In this document: positions 33,085 through 41,915 of the stretch, piece by piece
Numbering within the stretch: position 1 is the stretch's first letter
How the letters are laid out: each line of letters begins with the position of its first letter
Origin: RCIO01 sp964629765
GTDB lineage: Bacteria; Pseudomonadota; Alphaproteobacteria; Rhizobiales; Rhizobiaceae
Direction of reading: 5' to 3'
DNA length: 64,000 bases
Assembly (NCBI GenBank): GCA_964629765.1
Contig: CAZVTK010000005.1
Span: forward strand, 27,418-91,417
Translations under genes and position numbers: made by a program
Notes under the pieces: model-generated
The model's input: the letters and a program-made list of their open reading frames with translations, nothing else
Told to the model about the DNA's origin: nothing
Database searches by the model: none

Positions 33085-34014
33085 TCAGGCGCGGCTGCGG
33101 CTTTGCCTGCCGCGCTGGCGGGACGGGGCCTCGGATTGCGCGCTCGCCGCGCTGCCTCTGGCCGCCGCGCGTTTTGCCGGCTGCGGCTCCCCGGATGCGG
33201 GGGGCTCGAGGACGAAACCGTTCTGGCGCGTCAGGCGATTGGTGAATTCGAGGAGCTGGTCGATCTCCCAGATCTTCTCGGTCACCCTCAGCTTCTTGGA
33301 GTCGCCGACGAGCGTGACGACGAGCTGCAACTGGCCGGTATGGTCGAACACCGGCGCCGCGATGGCGCTCACACCCGGCACCGGCTGGCTGTCGATGATG
33401 GCGTAGCCGAGCTCGCGGATCCTCTCCAGCTCCTGCTTGAAGCTGCTCATGTTCATCGGCTTGCCCGCCGGTATCTGCGACTGGCTCCTCCCTTTGATCT
33501 CTTCCGTCGCCCGCGGCAGGATCATCTCGTCCGGCAGATAGGCCGCAAAGACCCTGCCGGTCGCCGTGCCCGAGATGGAATAGACGGTGCCGGGGCGCAG
33601 GTTGACGTGGATCTGCTCGACGCCTTCGTTGACCTGCACGATGGTCGGTCCGTAGGTTCCCCAGACGGTGATCGTGACCATCAGGCCGAGGCGGCTCGCC
33701 AGTTCGCCAATGGAGGCGCTGGCGACCTGGAGCGGGGTGAAGCTGCGCATGCGCGCGACGCCGAGCTGGAGCGCGAACGGCCCCAGCCTGTAGAGCCCGC
33801 TGGCGTCCTGCTCGACCAGCTCGAACTTGCGGAAGCTCACGAGATAGGCGTGCGCCTGCCCGGCAGGCATCTCCGCCATCGTGGCCAGATCCTTCAGCAT
33901 CAGCGGCCGGCTGGCGAGCGACAGAACCGACAGGAGCCGCCCGCCGACTTCGATGGACTGTACTCCGCGACCCTCTACTTTATTCGTTCCATTATGAGAT
34001 GAATTTTTGCTCAT
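33085..34014 (-). CDS. IclR-family transcriptional regulator
   Basis: 309 aa. An N-terminal winged HTH (VGGRLLSVLSLASRPLMLKDLATMAEMPAGQAHAYL, best 20 residues LMLKDLATMAEMPAGQAHAY) is followed by an IclR effector-binding domain with GMMVTITVWG-type sequence and the conserved GYAIIDSQPVPGVSAIAAPV region. The C-terminal 40 residues are an Arg/Ala/Ser-rich basic tail, longer than usual. The start at 34014 precedes the HTH by about 25 residues; the frame is open to 34185 but that part is not family-like. It lies upstream of the ABC importer on the same strand and probably controls it and perhaps itself. Confidence 0.85.
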   Translation of the reverse strand: MSKNSSHNGTNKVEGRGVQSIEVGGRLLSVLSLASRPLMLKDLATMAEMPAGQAHAYLVSFRKFELVEQDASGLYRLGPFALQLGVARMRSFTPLQVASASIGELASRLGLMVTITVWGTYGPTIVQVNEGVEQIHVNLRPGTVYSISGTATGRVFAAYLPDEMILPRATEEIKGRSQSQIPAGKPMNMSSFKQELERIRELGYAIIDSQPVPGVSAIAAPVFDHTGQLQLVVTLVGDSKKLRVTEKIWEIDQLLEFTNRLTRQNGFVLEPPASGEPQPAKRAAARGSAASAQSEAPSRQRGRQSRSRA

Positions 34015-34346
34015 TGCTATTCGTGCAGTCCCTGGTCGTTCTCGCCTGTCGTTCAACTGCTGCTGTCCACGCAGAGCGACGGGATACGGAGCGTCAGAGT
34101 ATCGGCGCGCCATATCCCGTTCGATCGAAACTTCATTGAGGCGCCGCCGGCGTTCCCCTGTCGCCGGCAGTCCTGTCCGCATCAAAGCGCAGCATATTAC
34201 ATTGCTTGGGGGGACAAATGGAAGCGATAAACGGGCATCAAGGCCACAGTGACTCTCGATTACCCGAGCCGGATGATGCTACGCCCCGGCGTGCAAACTT
34301 GGGCCCGGGTTCGCGGCCCGGCGACGCGGCGCGCCCGGATGCGGCT
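34015..34346. other. 332-bp gap upstream of the IclR gene
   Basis: No gene is seen. About 65 bp from the IclR start lies an inverted repeat, ACGGGATA (34079-34086) and TATCCCGT (34113-34120), with 26 bp between arms; it could be an autoregulatory site. A GC hairpin CCGGG/CCCGG near 34,306-34,322 lies after the end of the FecE-like gene and may be a weak terminator. Confidence 0.4.
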
Positions 34347-35120
<774 letters not shown>

Positions 35121-35130
35121 CGCCGCGCCC

Positions 35131-36150
35131 TCAGTGCCACGTCTCGCGCCTGATCGACATGACCAGGCTGAGGAAGAAGGGAACGCCGACCAGCGCCGTG
35201 ATGATGCCGATCGGATAGATGATGCCGGGCGTGATGCCCTTGGCCAGCGTCGAGGCGACGGAAAGGATGATCGCGCCCGAGGCTGCGGACACCGGCAGGA
35301 AATAGCGCTGGTCCTCGCCGACCAGCAGGCGGGCGATGTGCGGCCCGACCAGGCCGATGAAGCCGATCGTGCCGACGAAGGCGGTGGCGGTGGCCGCGAG
35401 CAGCGAGATCGAGGCGAGCATCTCCAGCCTCAGCCGCGTGACCGGCACGCCGAGGCTGGCTGCCCGCTCGTCGCCCATGGCGAGCGCCGTCATCATCGAG
35501 TTGCGCGCCCAGGCGAGCGGCACGACCAGCGCCAGGAGCAGCGCGCAGATGCCGATCTTGGTCCATGTCGCGCGCGCCAGCGAGCCCATCATCCAGAAGA
35601 TGATCTGCTGGAGCTGCGATTCGGACGAGCGGTACTGGATGAAGGCGAGCAGGGCGTTGAAGGTGAAGAACAGCGCGATTCCGACCAGCACGAAGGTCTC
35701 GATGGTGACGCCGCGCATGCGCGTGAACATGAACAGCACGATCGAGGTCGCCAGCGCGAAGATGAAGGCGTTGAAGGCGATGAAGAAGGAGCCGCCCGCC
35801 GGCCACAGCCCGACGCCGACGGCGATGGCGAGCGTGAACGGGTCGGCCAGCGGGTTGTGCAGGATGGTCTGCATCTGCGCGCCGGCGACGCCCAGCATGG
35901 CGCCGATCATGACCGCCATGACCGCCACCGGCAGGCGCACGTCCCATACGATGATGGCGAGCTTGGCCTCGACGCTGCCCGGAGAAACCAGCGCGGTGAA
36001 CACCTCGACCGGCGAATAGAAGCCCGGGCCGACGCCGATGTCGACGCAGACGGCCAGGAGCAGCGCTGCGAAGGCGCCCGCCACGAACAGCGATTTGCGA
36101 AAGATGCGCAGGCGGTAGCGCTCGCCTGCCTGCAATGCCACGTCCGCCAT
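35131..36150 (-). CDS. metal-chelate ABC transporter permease (FecCD/BtuC family)
   Basis: 339 aa, about 10 membrane segments, typical FecCD length. It contains the BtuC-like blocks GVAGAQMQTILHNPLADPF, FVGTIGFIGLVGPHIARLL and GVPFFLSLVM. The ATG at 36150 gives a family-like N-terminus (MADVALQAGERYRLRIFRKS); the frame stays open far upstream over the binding-protein gene, which I reject. Forms the membrane channel for the binding protein encoded 53 bp upstream. Confidence 0.93.
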   Translation of the reverse strand: MADVALQAGERYRLRIFRKSLFVAGAFAALLLAVCVDIGVGPGFYSPVEVFTALVSPGSVEAKLAIIVWDVRLPVAVMAVMIGAMLGVAGAQMQTILHNPLADPFTLAIAVGVGLWPAGGSFFIAFNAFIFALATSIVLFMFTRMRGVTIETFVLVGIALFFTFNALLAFIQYRSSESQLQQIIFWMMGSLARATWTKIGICALLLALVVPLAWARNSMMTALAMGDERAASLGVPVTRLRLEMLASISLLAATATAFVGTIGFIGLVGPHIARLLVGEDQRYFLPVSAASGAIILSVASTLAKGITPGIIYPIGIITALVGVPFFLSLVMSIRRETWH

Positions 36151-36203
36151 GAGGGCGTCTCCGGTTGGGGAGGCGGCCCGCCTGGGCGGGCCGCCGGGTC
36201 TGC

Positions 36204-37364
36204 TTACTTGAGCGAGGTCCAGAACACGCCGGACACGTCGATCGGCAGGAAGCGCTCGTGCAGCTCCTTGAAGGTCGCGTGCGGGTCGAGATCGGCGAAC
36301 TTGTCCGGATGCAGCCACTTGGCCAGCGCCTGCACCGCGACGAAGTGGTACGGGCTCTGGTAGAACTGGTGGTAGACGGCCATGACGTTGTTGTTCTTGA
36401 CCGCCGACAGCTCCGGGAAGCCGGTGCGCTGCATCAGGCCCTTGAGCTGCGCCTGCGCCTTCTCCTCGGTCATCTCGTAGCCGAGCCACACCGCGATGTT
36501 GCCGGGGTTGGAGTTCGACCAGTTGGCGCCGGTGACCATGATGTAGGCCGGGTCGTCGACGATGATCTTCTCGGGATTGATGACGCCGCCGGCGCCGGAG
36601 AAGAACTTCGAGCCCCAGTTGAAGCCGCCGGCCTCGGAGACGAACTCGCCGAAGTTGAAGTTGCCGAAGGAGCGGCAGCACACGGCCGGGTCGAGGCCCG
36701 CCGCCTGCTCGGCGAAGACGAGCGGCCGCTCGTCCTGCTTCAGCTTGGTGGTCACGTTGTAGACCTTGCGCATCTGCGCCATGTAGAAGTCGGCGAAGTC
36801 CTGCGCCGCCGCCTCCTTGCCGAAGATGCGGCCGAGCAGCAGGATCGAGGGCACGGTGTTCTGCGTCGGGCGCTCGCGGAAATCGACGAACACGGTCGGC
36901 ACGCCCGCCTTGTCCAGCGTCTCGATGATGCCGCTCTCGCGGATCTTGTCGTAGAAGCCGAGCGTGACGATCAGCACGTCGACATTGAGCTCCAGCGCCT
37001 TCTCGACGCTGAAATCGCTCGACGCGGCCGCGCCGATCTGCGGCACGTCCTTGGCGTTGGGGAAGCGCGCCAGATATTTGTTCCAGGTGTCGGGGTCGAA
37101 CTTCTCGAGGTCGTCGCCGATCGCCGCGAGCTGGCTGAACGGGTTCTCCTTGTCGAGTACGACGGTCGCATAGAACATGCGGCCTTCGCCGAGGATCGCC
37201 TTCTTGGCGCCGTGCGGCACCTCGACGGTGCGGCCGGCAAGGTCGGTCACCGTGATCCTGTCCTGCGCGGTTGCGGGCATGACGCCCGCCATCAATGCGA
37301 CGGCCGCGAATGCGCCGCCGATCAGTCCGAGCACGCGCCTGCGCGTGCCTTCAAGTCCGAGCAT
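36204..37364 (-). CDS. metal-chelate ABC transporter substrate-binding protein
   Basis: 386 aa, periplasmic class III (BtuF/FecB-like) binding protein. The signal peptide is twin-arginine-like (TRRRVLGLIGGAFAAVALM) with cleavage after MPATAQ. The mature part begins DRITVTDLAGRTVEVPHGAK, the standard start of the family, and has DVLIVTLGFYDKIRES and VPTVFVDFRERPTQNTVPSI. A Cys-Cys pair (AVCCRSFGNFNFGEF) is unusual. GGAAGGAGGG precedes ATG 37364. It lies 37 bp after the methyltransferase gene. Ligand unknown: siderophore, haem, corrinoid or another metal chelate. Confidence 0.88.
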   Translation of the reverse strand: MLGLEGTRRRVLGLIGGAFAAVALMAGVMPATAQDRITVTDLAGRTVEVPHGAKKAILGEGRMFYATVVLDKENPFSQLAAIGDDLEKFDPDTWNKYLARFPNAKDVPQIGAAASSDFSVEKALELNVDVLIVTLGFYDKIRESGIIETLDKAGVPTVFVDFRERPTQNTVPSILLLGRIFGKEAAAQDFADFYMAQMRKVYNVTTKLKQDERPLVFAEQAAGLDPAVCCRSFGNFNFGEFVSEAGGFNWGSKFFSGAGGVINPEKIIVDDPAYIMVTGANWSNSNPGNIAVWLGYEMTEEKAQAQLKGLMQRTGFPELSAVKNNNVMAVYHQFYQSPYHFVAVQALAKWLHPDKFADLDPHATFKELHERFLPIDVSGVFWTSLK

Positions 37365-37401
37365 GCTACCCTCCTTCCAGAAGCCGCCGCGCGGCGGGCC
37401 G

Positions 37402-38256
37402 TCAGCCGGCGGCCGACAGCCTCGTCTCCGCTCTGCCCGTGACGTTCGCTTGCGCGGACGGCGCGGCGGCAGGTTGCAACGGTTTGCTGGCTCGGATTGC
37501 GTAGCGGTCCTGGCTGGCTCGATCGATCCGCTGGTGAAGCGGCATAAGGCGGCCCTGCGCCTTGCGAATGGCGCCGTGGTCGCGATCAATGACGATGTTC
37601 TCGAAGCCCGCTTCCGCGAGCAGCGCCGCGATGTCCTCGGGGCGAGCCCCCTTGGCGAAGTGGACGCGTTCGAGGATGCGGTTGTGAAGGTCGCGATCTA
37701 TCCCGGGCGTGGCCGCGGGACTTGGGGCGATCGCCTTCAGCCAGCCGGCGACCTTGCGCATCATGCGCTGGACGAGGTTGCGCGCGGCCATGTCGCCGTC
37801 GACGATCAGCACCGTGCCCCCGGGCTTCAGCACGCGGAACCAGTCGGCGAATGCCTGGCGCGGGTTCGGCAGCGTCCAGACGAGATGCCGGGTGGCGATG
37901 GCGTCGAACCGGTCGTCGGGCTGGCGCGTATCCTCCGCGTCGCCGATCAGGAAGGTGGCGCCCGACTTCAGCGCCTGATGCTTGCGCCGCGCGCGCTCCA
38001 GCATCGGCTCGGCGAAGTCGAGCCCGGTCACCTTGAAGCCTGTCTCCGAAAGCAGCTGCGAGATCACGCCCGTCCCGCTGGCGAGGTCGAGCACGTCGCG
38101 CCCCTGCCCGTCGCCGAGGTGCCGGCGGATCAGCGCGTGCCAGGCGGCGCGCTCGTCGTCGCCGAATATCTCATGCCCGGGCGACAGGTCGAACGTCTCG
38201 GCGCGCTTCGACCAATATTCGCGGATCTCGTCCTTGAGGGTCCAGTTCGATTGCAT
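37402..38256 (-). CDS. class I SAM-dependent methyltransferase
   Basis: 284 aa. The SAM-binding motif I is VLDLASGTGVISQLL, with the ribose-binding acidic residue in VTGLDFAEPMLERARRK, and motif II/III IATRHLVWTLPNPRQAF followed by VLKPGGTVLIVDGD. It belongs to the UbiE/Methyltransf_11 type. The start at 38256 follows GAGG and begins MQSNWTLKDEIREYWSKRAE, typical for the family. First gene of the FecBCD-like operon, so it may modify or process the imported chelate; this link is inference from position. The last 30 residues are Ala/Arg-rich and poorly conserved. Confidence 0.85.
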   Translation of the reverse strand: MQSNWTLKDEIREYWSKRAETFDLSPGHEIFGDDERAAWHALIRRHLGDGQGRDVLDLASGTGVISQLLSETGFKVTGLDFAEPMLERARRKHQALKSGATFLIGDAEDTRQPDDRFDAIATRHLVWTLPNPRQAFADWFRVLKPGGTVLIVDGDMAARNLVQRMMRKVAGWLKAIAPSPAATPGIDRDLHNRILERVHFAKGARPEDIAALLAEAGFENIVIDRDHGAIRKAQGRLMPLHQRIDRASQDRYAIRASKPLQPAAAPSAQANVTGRAETRLSAAG

Positions 38257-38445
38257 GTGCACCTCGTATCGGCGCCACCCTCTAATTAATATGAGTGCTG
38301 TCGTCCACTTAAAATCGCAACGGATGGCAGATTGCCGTTGCCATGCGCCGGCGGCTTTGTCCGCACCTGCGGCAGGCATGCCGTGGGGGCAACCGCCGCC
38401 GGCACCCTCTTTGTTCCGCGCCGCTCAATGGTGTATCGCACGGCC

Positions 38446-39486
38446 ATGGCTCAGAAGAAGGCACATGAGGTCGACCGCTGGCTCGCACGGCCCGACGCGG
38501 GCGTCGCCACCGTCCTGGTCTACGGTCCCGACCGCGGGCTGGTGTCGGAAAGGGCGCGCCGCTTCGCGGCGTCGACCGGCCTGCCGCTCGACGATCCCTT
38601 CAGCGTCGTCAGGCTCGACGCGGGAACGCTCGGCGGCGATCCCGGCCGGCTCGTGGACGAGGCGCGCACGGTCGCCATGTTCGCCAGCCGCAGGCTCATC
38701 TGGGTCCTCGACGCCGGCGCCGAAAAGGGGCTGGCGGACGCGGTGCGGGTCCTGACGGCGGAGCCGCCTTCCGATGCGCTGGTGCTGATTGAGGCCGGCG
38801 ACCTGAAGAAGGGCGCCGCCCTGCGCGCGGTCGTGGAGGAAGCGTCCTCCGCGATGGCACTGCCCTGCTATGCGGACGACGGCAGGAGCATCGAGCGCTT
38901 GATCGACGACGTGCTGGGCGCCGCCGGGCTCGGCATCGCCATCGAGGCCCGCGAGCTTCTGCGCGGCGTGCTCGGCGGCGACCGCCTTGCCAGCCGCGCC
39001 GAGCTCGACAAGCTGGCGCTCTACTGCATGGGGGCCGGCACGGTGCAGGTCGACGACGTCCGCGCGGCCATCGGCGACGTCGCCGGCGTGGCGGTCGACG
39101 CGGCGATCGACGCCGCCATCGAGGGCCGCGGCGCCGAGCTCGACCGCTCGCTGGCCCGGCTCGAATCGGCGGGCATCCAGCCCTTCCTGGTCCTCGCCGC
39201 GGCGCAGCGGCAGTTCCAGGCGTTCCAGATCATGCGCGACGCGATGGACCGCGAAGGCAAGTCGGCCAGCGCGGCGGTGGCGTCGGCCCGCCCGCCCGTC
39301 TTCTTCTCGCGCCGCGACGCGGTGACAGCCGCGCTCGCCGCCTTCGATGCGGCCACGATCGCTCAGATGCTGGAGCGCATCCGCGACACGGTGCTGGAAA
39401 CACGCCGCCGGCCCGAGCTGGCGCGGGCCGCCACGCATGAGGCGATGATGGCGATCGCGGTGCGCCGCGCGCGGGCCCGGCGCTGA
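38446..39486 (+). CDS. holA: DNA polymerase III delta subunit
   Basis: 346 aa, the clamp-loader subunit that opens the beta clamp. It begins MAQKKAHEVDRWLARPD, the usual start in rhizobia, and has LVYGPDRGLVSERARRF, VRLDAGTLGGDP and the C-terminal helical block QPFLVLAAAQRQFQAFQ. An upstream in-frame ATG at 38428 is possible, but the MAQKK start is family-like. In related genomes leuS and lptE usually precede holA; here a divergent methyltransferase gene does, so the conserved linkage is broken at this point. It is convergent with parB, 18 bp apart. Confidence 0.92.
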   Translation: MAQKKAHEVDRWLARPDAGVATVLVYGPDRGLVSERARRFAASTGLPLDDPFSVVRLDAGTLGGDPGRLVDEARTVAMFASRRLIWVLDAGAEKGLADAVRVLTAEPPSDALVLIEAGDLKKGAALRAVVEEASSAMALPCYADDGRSIERLIDDVLGAAGLGIAIEARELLRGVLGGDRLASRAELDKLALYCMGAGTVQVDDVRAAIGDVAGVAVDAAIDAAIEGRGAELDRSLARLESAGIQPFLVLAAAQRQFQAFQIMRDAMDREGKSASAAVASARPPVFFSRRDAVTAALAAFDAATIAQMLERIRDTVLETRRRPELARAATHEAMMAIAVRRARARR

Positions 39487-39504
39487 CACCCGCTCCGAAG
39501 GGCT

Positions 39505-40401
39505 TCAGCTCGCCGGGTTCAGCTTGCGGCACAGCGCGTCGAGCTGTTCCAGCGTCGAATAGGCGATCTTCACCTCGCCGCCGCGATTGCGGTGATTGAT
39601 GGCGACCTTCAGGCCGGTCGCGTCGCTCAGCAGCTTTTCGAGGGCCAGCGTGTCGGCATCCTTCGGCTGCCGCGGCTCCGGCTTCGGCGCGACCGCTTCC
39701 TCCGGGGCCTGGGCCAGCGCCTCGGCCTGCCGCACCGACAGCCCTTCCTCGACGATACGCTGAGCCAAGCCCGCCGGATCCTGCGCCGTCACCAGCGTGC
39801 GCGCATGCCCGGCCGACAGCGTTCCGTCCACCAGCATGTCGCGGATCACGTCGGGCAGCCGCAGCAGCCGCAGCGTGTTGGCGACATGGCTGCGGCTCTT
39901 GCCGATGACCTGCGCGAGGTCGGCCTGCGTGTAGCCGTGCTGGTCGATCAGAAGCTGGTAGCCGGACGCTTCTTCGACCGGATTGAGATCGGCGCGCTGC
40001 ACGTTCTCGACGATGGCGAGTTCGAGCGCGACCCGGTCGTCCACGTCGCGGACGATGACGGGAATGTCGGTCACCCCGGCGCGCTGCGCCGCGCGCCAGC
40101 GACGCTCGCCCGCGATGATCTCGTAGCGGCCCTGCTCCCCGCCGCGCGCCGGTCGCACTACCACAGGTTGCACAACCCCATGCTCGCGGATTGACTGCGC
40201 GAGATCGGCGAGGTCTGCATCGGCGAAGCTGCGGCGCGGATTGCGCGGATTCGGCGCCACGAAGGCGATGGGAACGGTGCGATCCGCGGTCTGGACAGGT
40301 GCTGCCTGCGCAACCCCCGGGCGGTCCATCGGGCGGTCCATGTCGCCGATCAGCGCGGCAAGCCCGCGCCCCAGCCGTCTTCTTCCGGCTTCGTCATTCA
40401 T
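39505..40401 (-). CDS. parB: chromosome-partitioning protein ParB
   Basis: 298 aa. It begins MNDEAGRRRLGRGLAALIGD, as in other rhizobial ParB proteins, then has the N-terminal CTPase region PNPRNPRRSF...EHGVVQPVVVRP, the GERRWRAAQRAG motif, and a HTH (YTQADLAQVIGKSRSHVANTLRL) that reads parS. The C-terminal dimerisation domain ends LEQLDALCRKLN. ATG 40401 is preferred over 40416 by family resemblance. It loads on the parS sites found at 41.9, 43.8, 43.9 and perhaps 55.5 kb and spreads as a CTP-dependent clamp. Operon with parA. Confidence 0.95.
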   Translation of the reverse strand: MNDEAGRRRLGRGLAALIGDMDRPMDRPGVAQAAPVQTADRTVPIAFVAPNPRNPRRSFADADLADLAQSIREHGVVQPVVVRPARGGEQGRYEIIAGERRWRAAQRAGVTDIPVIVRDVDDRVALELAIVENVQRADLNPVEEASGYQLLIDQHGYTQADLAQVIGKSRSHVANTLRLLRLPDVIRDMLVDGTLSAGHARTLVTAQDPAGLAQRIVEEGLSVRQAEALAQAPEEAVAPKPEPRQPKDADTLALEKLLSDATGLKVAINHRNRGGEVKIAYSTLEQLDALCRKLNPAS

Positions 40402-40462
40402 CGTGCTGGCCTTCACATGGTCAATGAACGTTTGGTCAATGAACGTTACGCCTGCGAATCGA

Positions 40463-41251
40463 TCAGGCGGCCTTGAGCTGGCGCTCGCGCCGGATCACCT
40501 CCGAGGCAAGCTGCAGATAGGCTTGCGAGCCCGCGCATTTCAGGTCGTAGAGCAGCGCCGGCTTGCCGTAGGACGGCGCTTCGGAGATGCGGACGTTGCG
40601 GGGAATGATGGTCTGGTAGACCTTGTCGCCCATATGCGAGCGCACATCCTCCACCACCTGGTTCGCCAGATTGTTGCGGCCGTCATACATGGTCATGACG
40701 ATGCCCTGGATCGTCAGCCTTGGGTTGATGGAATTGCGCACGCGCTCCACGGTCGAGAGAAGCTGGCTCAACCCTTCCAGCGCGAAGAACTCGCACTGCA
40801 GCGGCACCAGCACCGAGTCGGCCGCAGCCATGGCATTGAGCGTCAGCAGGTTCAGCGAAGGCGGGCAATCGATCAGCACGTAGCCGAATCGATCGGCCCC
40901 GCCGGCCTGCGCCAACGCATTGCGCAACCGCAGCGCGCGGTCGGGCGACGCGGCGATCTCCAGTTCGACCCCGAGCAGGTCCATGGTGGACGCGATGATC
41001 GAGAGGCCGGGAACCGCCGTCGGGATCGCCGCGCCGGCAATATCCGTCTCCCCGACGAGCAAATCGTAGGATGACACGTCGCGCTCGCCGCGGTCGATTC
41101 CGAGGCCCGTGCTGGCATTGCCCTGCGGATCGAGATCGATCACCAGCACCTGCTCGCCGATGGCCGCGAGCGCGGTTGCAAGGTTGATGGCGGTCGTGGT
41201 CTTGCCCACTCCGCCCTTCTGGTTGGCGATGGTGATGATGCGCGCTGTCAT
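40463..41251 (-). CDS. parA: chromosome-partitioning ATPase ParA
   Basis: 262 aa, deviant Walker A ATPase: ITIANQKGGVGKTTTAINLA, switch I region IDLDPQGNASTGLG, Walker B-like YVLIDCPPSLNLLTLNAM. Length fits chromosomal ParA/Soj proteins with no N-terminal HTH, unlike plasmid ParAs. The start at 41251 is chosen because the fold begins MTARIITIANQKG; the upstream open frame is not conserved. It moves ParB-parS complexes apart after replication. Lies 61 bp upstream of parB and 22 bp after rsmG on the same strand. Confidence 0.96.
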   Translation of the reverse strand: MTARIITIANQKGGVGKTTTAINLATALAAIGEQVLVIDLDPQGNASTGLGIDRGERDVSSYDLLVGETDIAGAAIPTAVPGLSIIASTMDLLGVELEIAASPDRALRLRNALAQAGGADRFGYVLIDCPPSLNLLTLNAMAAADSVLVPLQCEFFALEGLSQLLSTVERVRNSINPRLTIQGIVMTMYDGRNNLANQVVEDVRSHMGDKVYQTIIPRNVRISEAPSYGKPALLYDLKCAGSQAYLQLASEVIRRERQLKAA

Positions 41252-41273
41252 GCCTAGGCTGCCGGATTCGCTG

Positions 41274-41915
41274 TCATGTCGGAAGCTTGCGCCGAAGGTT
41301 CCTGATGTCGAGCACGACACTGTCCGCCCCAGCGATGCTTGGATGTTCTAGCAGATCGAAGTCCCATGCGTCCCGGCATTCTTCGATTTCACGGCGATAA
41401 TCCCGGCCTTTGTGGAACAATGCGATAGCTCCAGCCAGCAGCCACGGCGCCGCAAGCTCGAAAAGGTCTCTTAGCGGCGCCAGGGCGCGGGCGCTGACCA
41501 CGTCGAAAGCCTCGCCGCGAGCCGAACAGCTTTCGATCCGCGCCTGCTCCACGACCGCCGGAACGCCGGCCCTTCCCAGCGCGGTGCGCAGAAACGCCGC
41601 CTTCTTCGCATTGCTTTCAACAAGAATCGTCCTGGCGCCCTGGCGCTCGGACAGCAGGATCGCGACGATCGCCCCGGGAAATCCTCCTCCCGAGCCGATA
41701 TCGACCCAGCGTGGCGCGGCCGGCGCATAGCGGAGAAGCTGCGCGCTGTCGATCACATGACGCGGCCACAGATGAGGCAAGGTCGACGGCGCAACCAGAT
41801 TGATCCGCGCCGCCCACCTCTCGAACTCGGCAACAAAGGTCTCGATCCGCGAAAATGTTTCACGTGAAACGGGCGCGCCTGCGGCGTCTTCCAGCTCGCG
41901 ATGACGCGCGTTCAC
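41274..41915 (-). CDS. rsmG: 16S rRNA (guanine-527 N7) methyltransferase RsmG (GidB)
   Basis: 213 aa. The SAM-binding motif is WVDIGSGGGFPGAIVAILL, with TILVESNAKKAAFLRTAL next, and the C-terminal RDYRREIEECRDAW region. It methylates G527 of 16S rRNA, a streptomycin-sensitivity site. The start at 41915 overlaps the mnmG stop by 4 bp (ATGA), so translation is coupled. A perfect parS core lies inside its first 20 codons and is read as Val-Ser-Arg-Glu-Thr-Phe, so this peptide is constrained by DNA function. Confidence 0.95.
   Translation of the reverse strand: MNARHRELEDAAGAPVSRETFSRIETFVAEFERWAARINLVAPSTLPHLWPRHVIDSAQLLRYAPAAPRWVDIGSGGGFPGAIVAILLSERQGARTILVESNAKKAAFLRTALGRAGVPAVVEQARIESCSARGEAFDVVSARALAPLRDLFELAAPWLLAGAIALFHKGRDYRREIEECRDAWDFDLLEHPSIAGADSVVLDIRNLRRKLPT
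41856..41871. other. parS: parS site within rsmG
   Basis: TGTTTCACGTGAAACG: 15 of 16 match to the parS consensus TGTTTCACGTGAAACA, with a perfect 14-bp palindromic core at 41857-41870. It sits in the rsmG coding sequence near its start, 6.4 kb from the putative origin. Confidence 0.92.
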
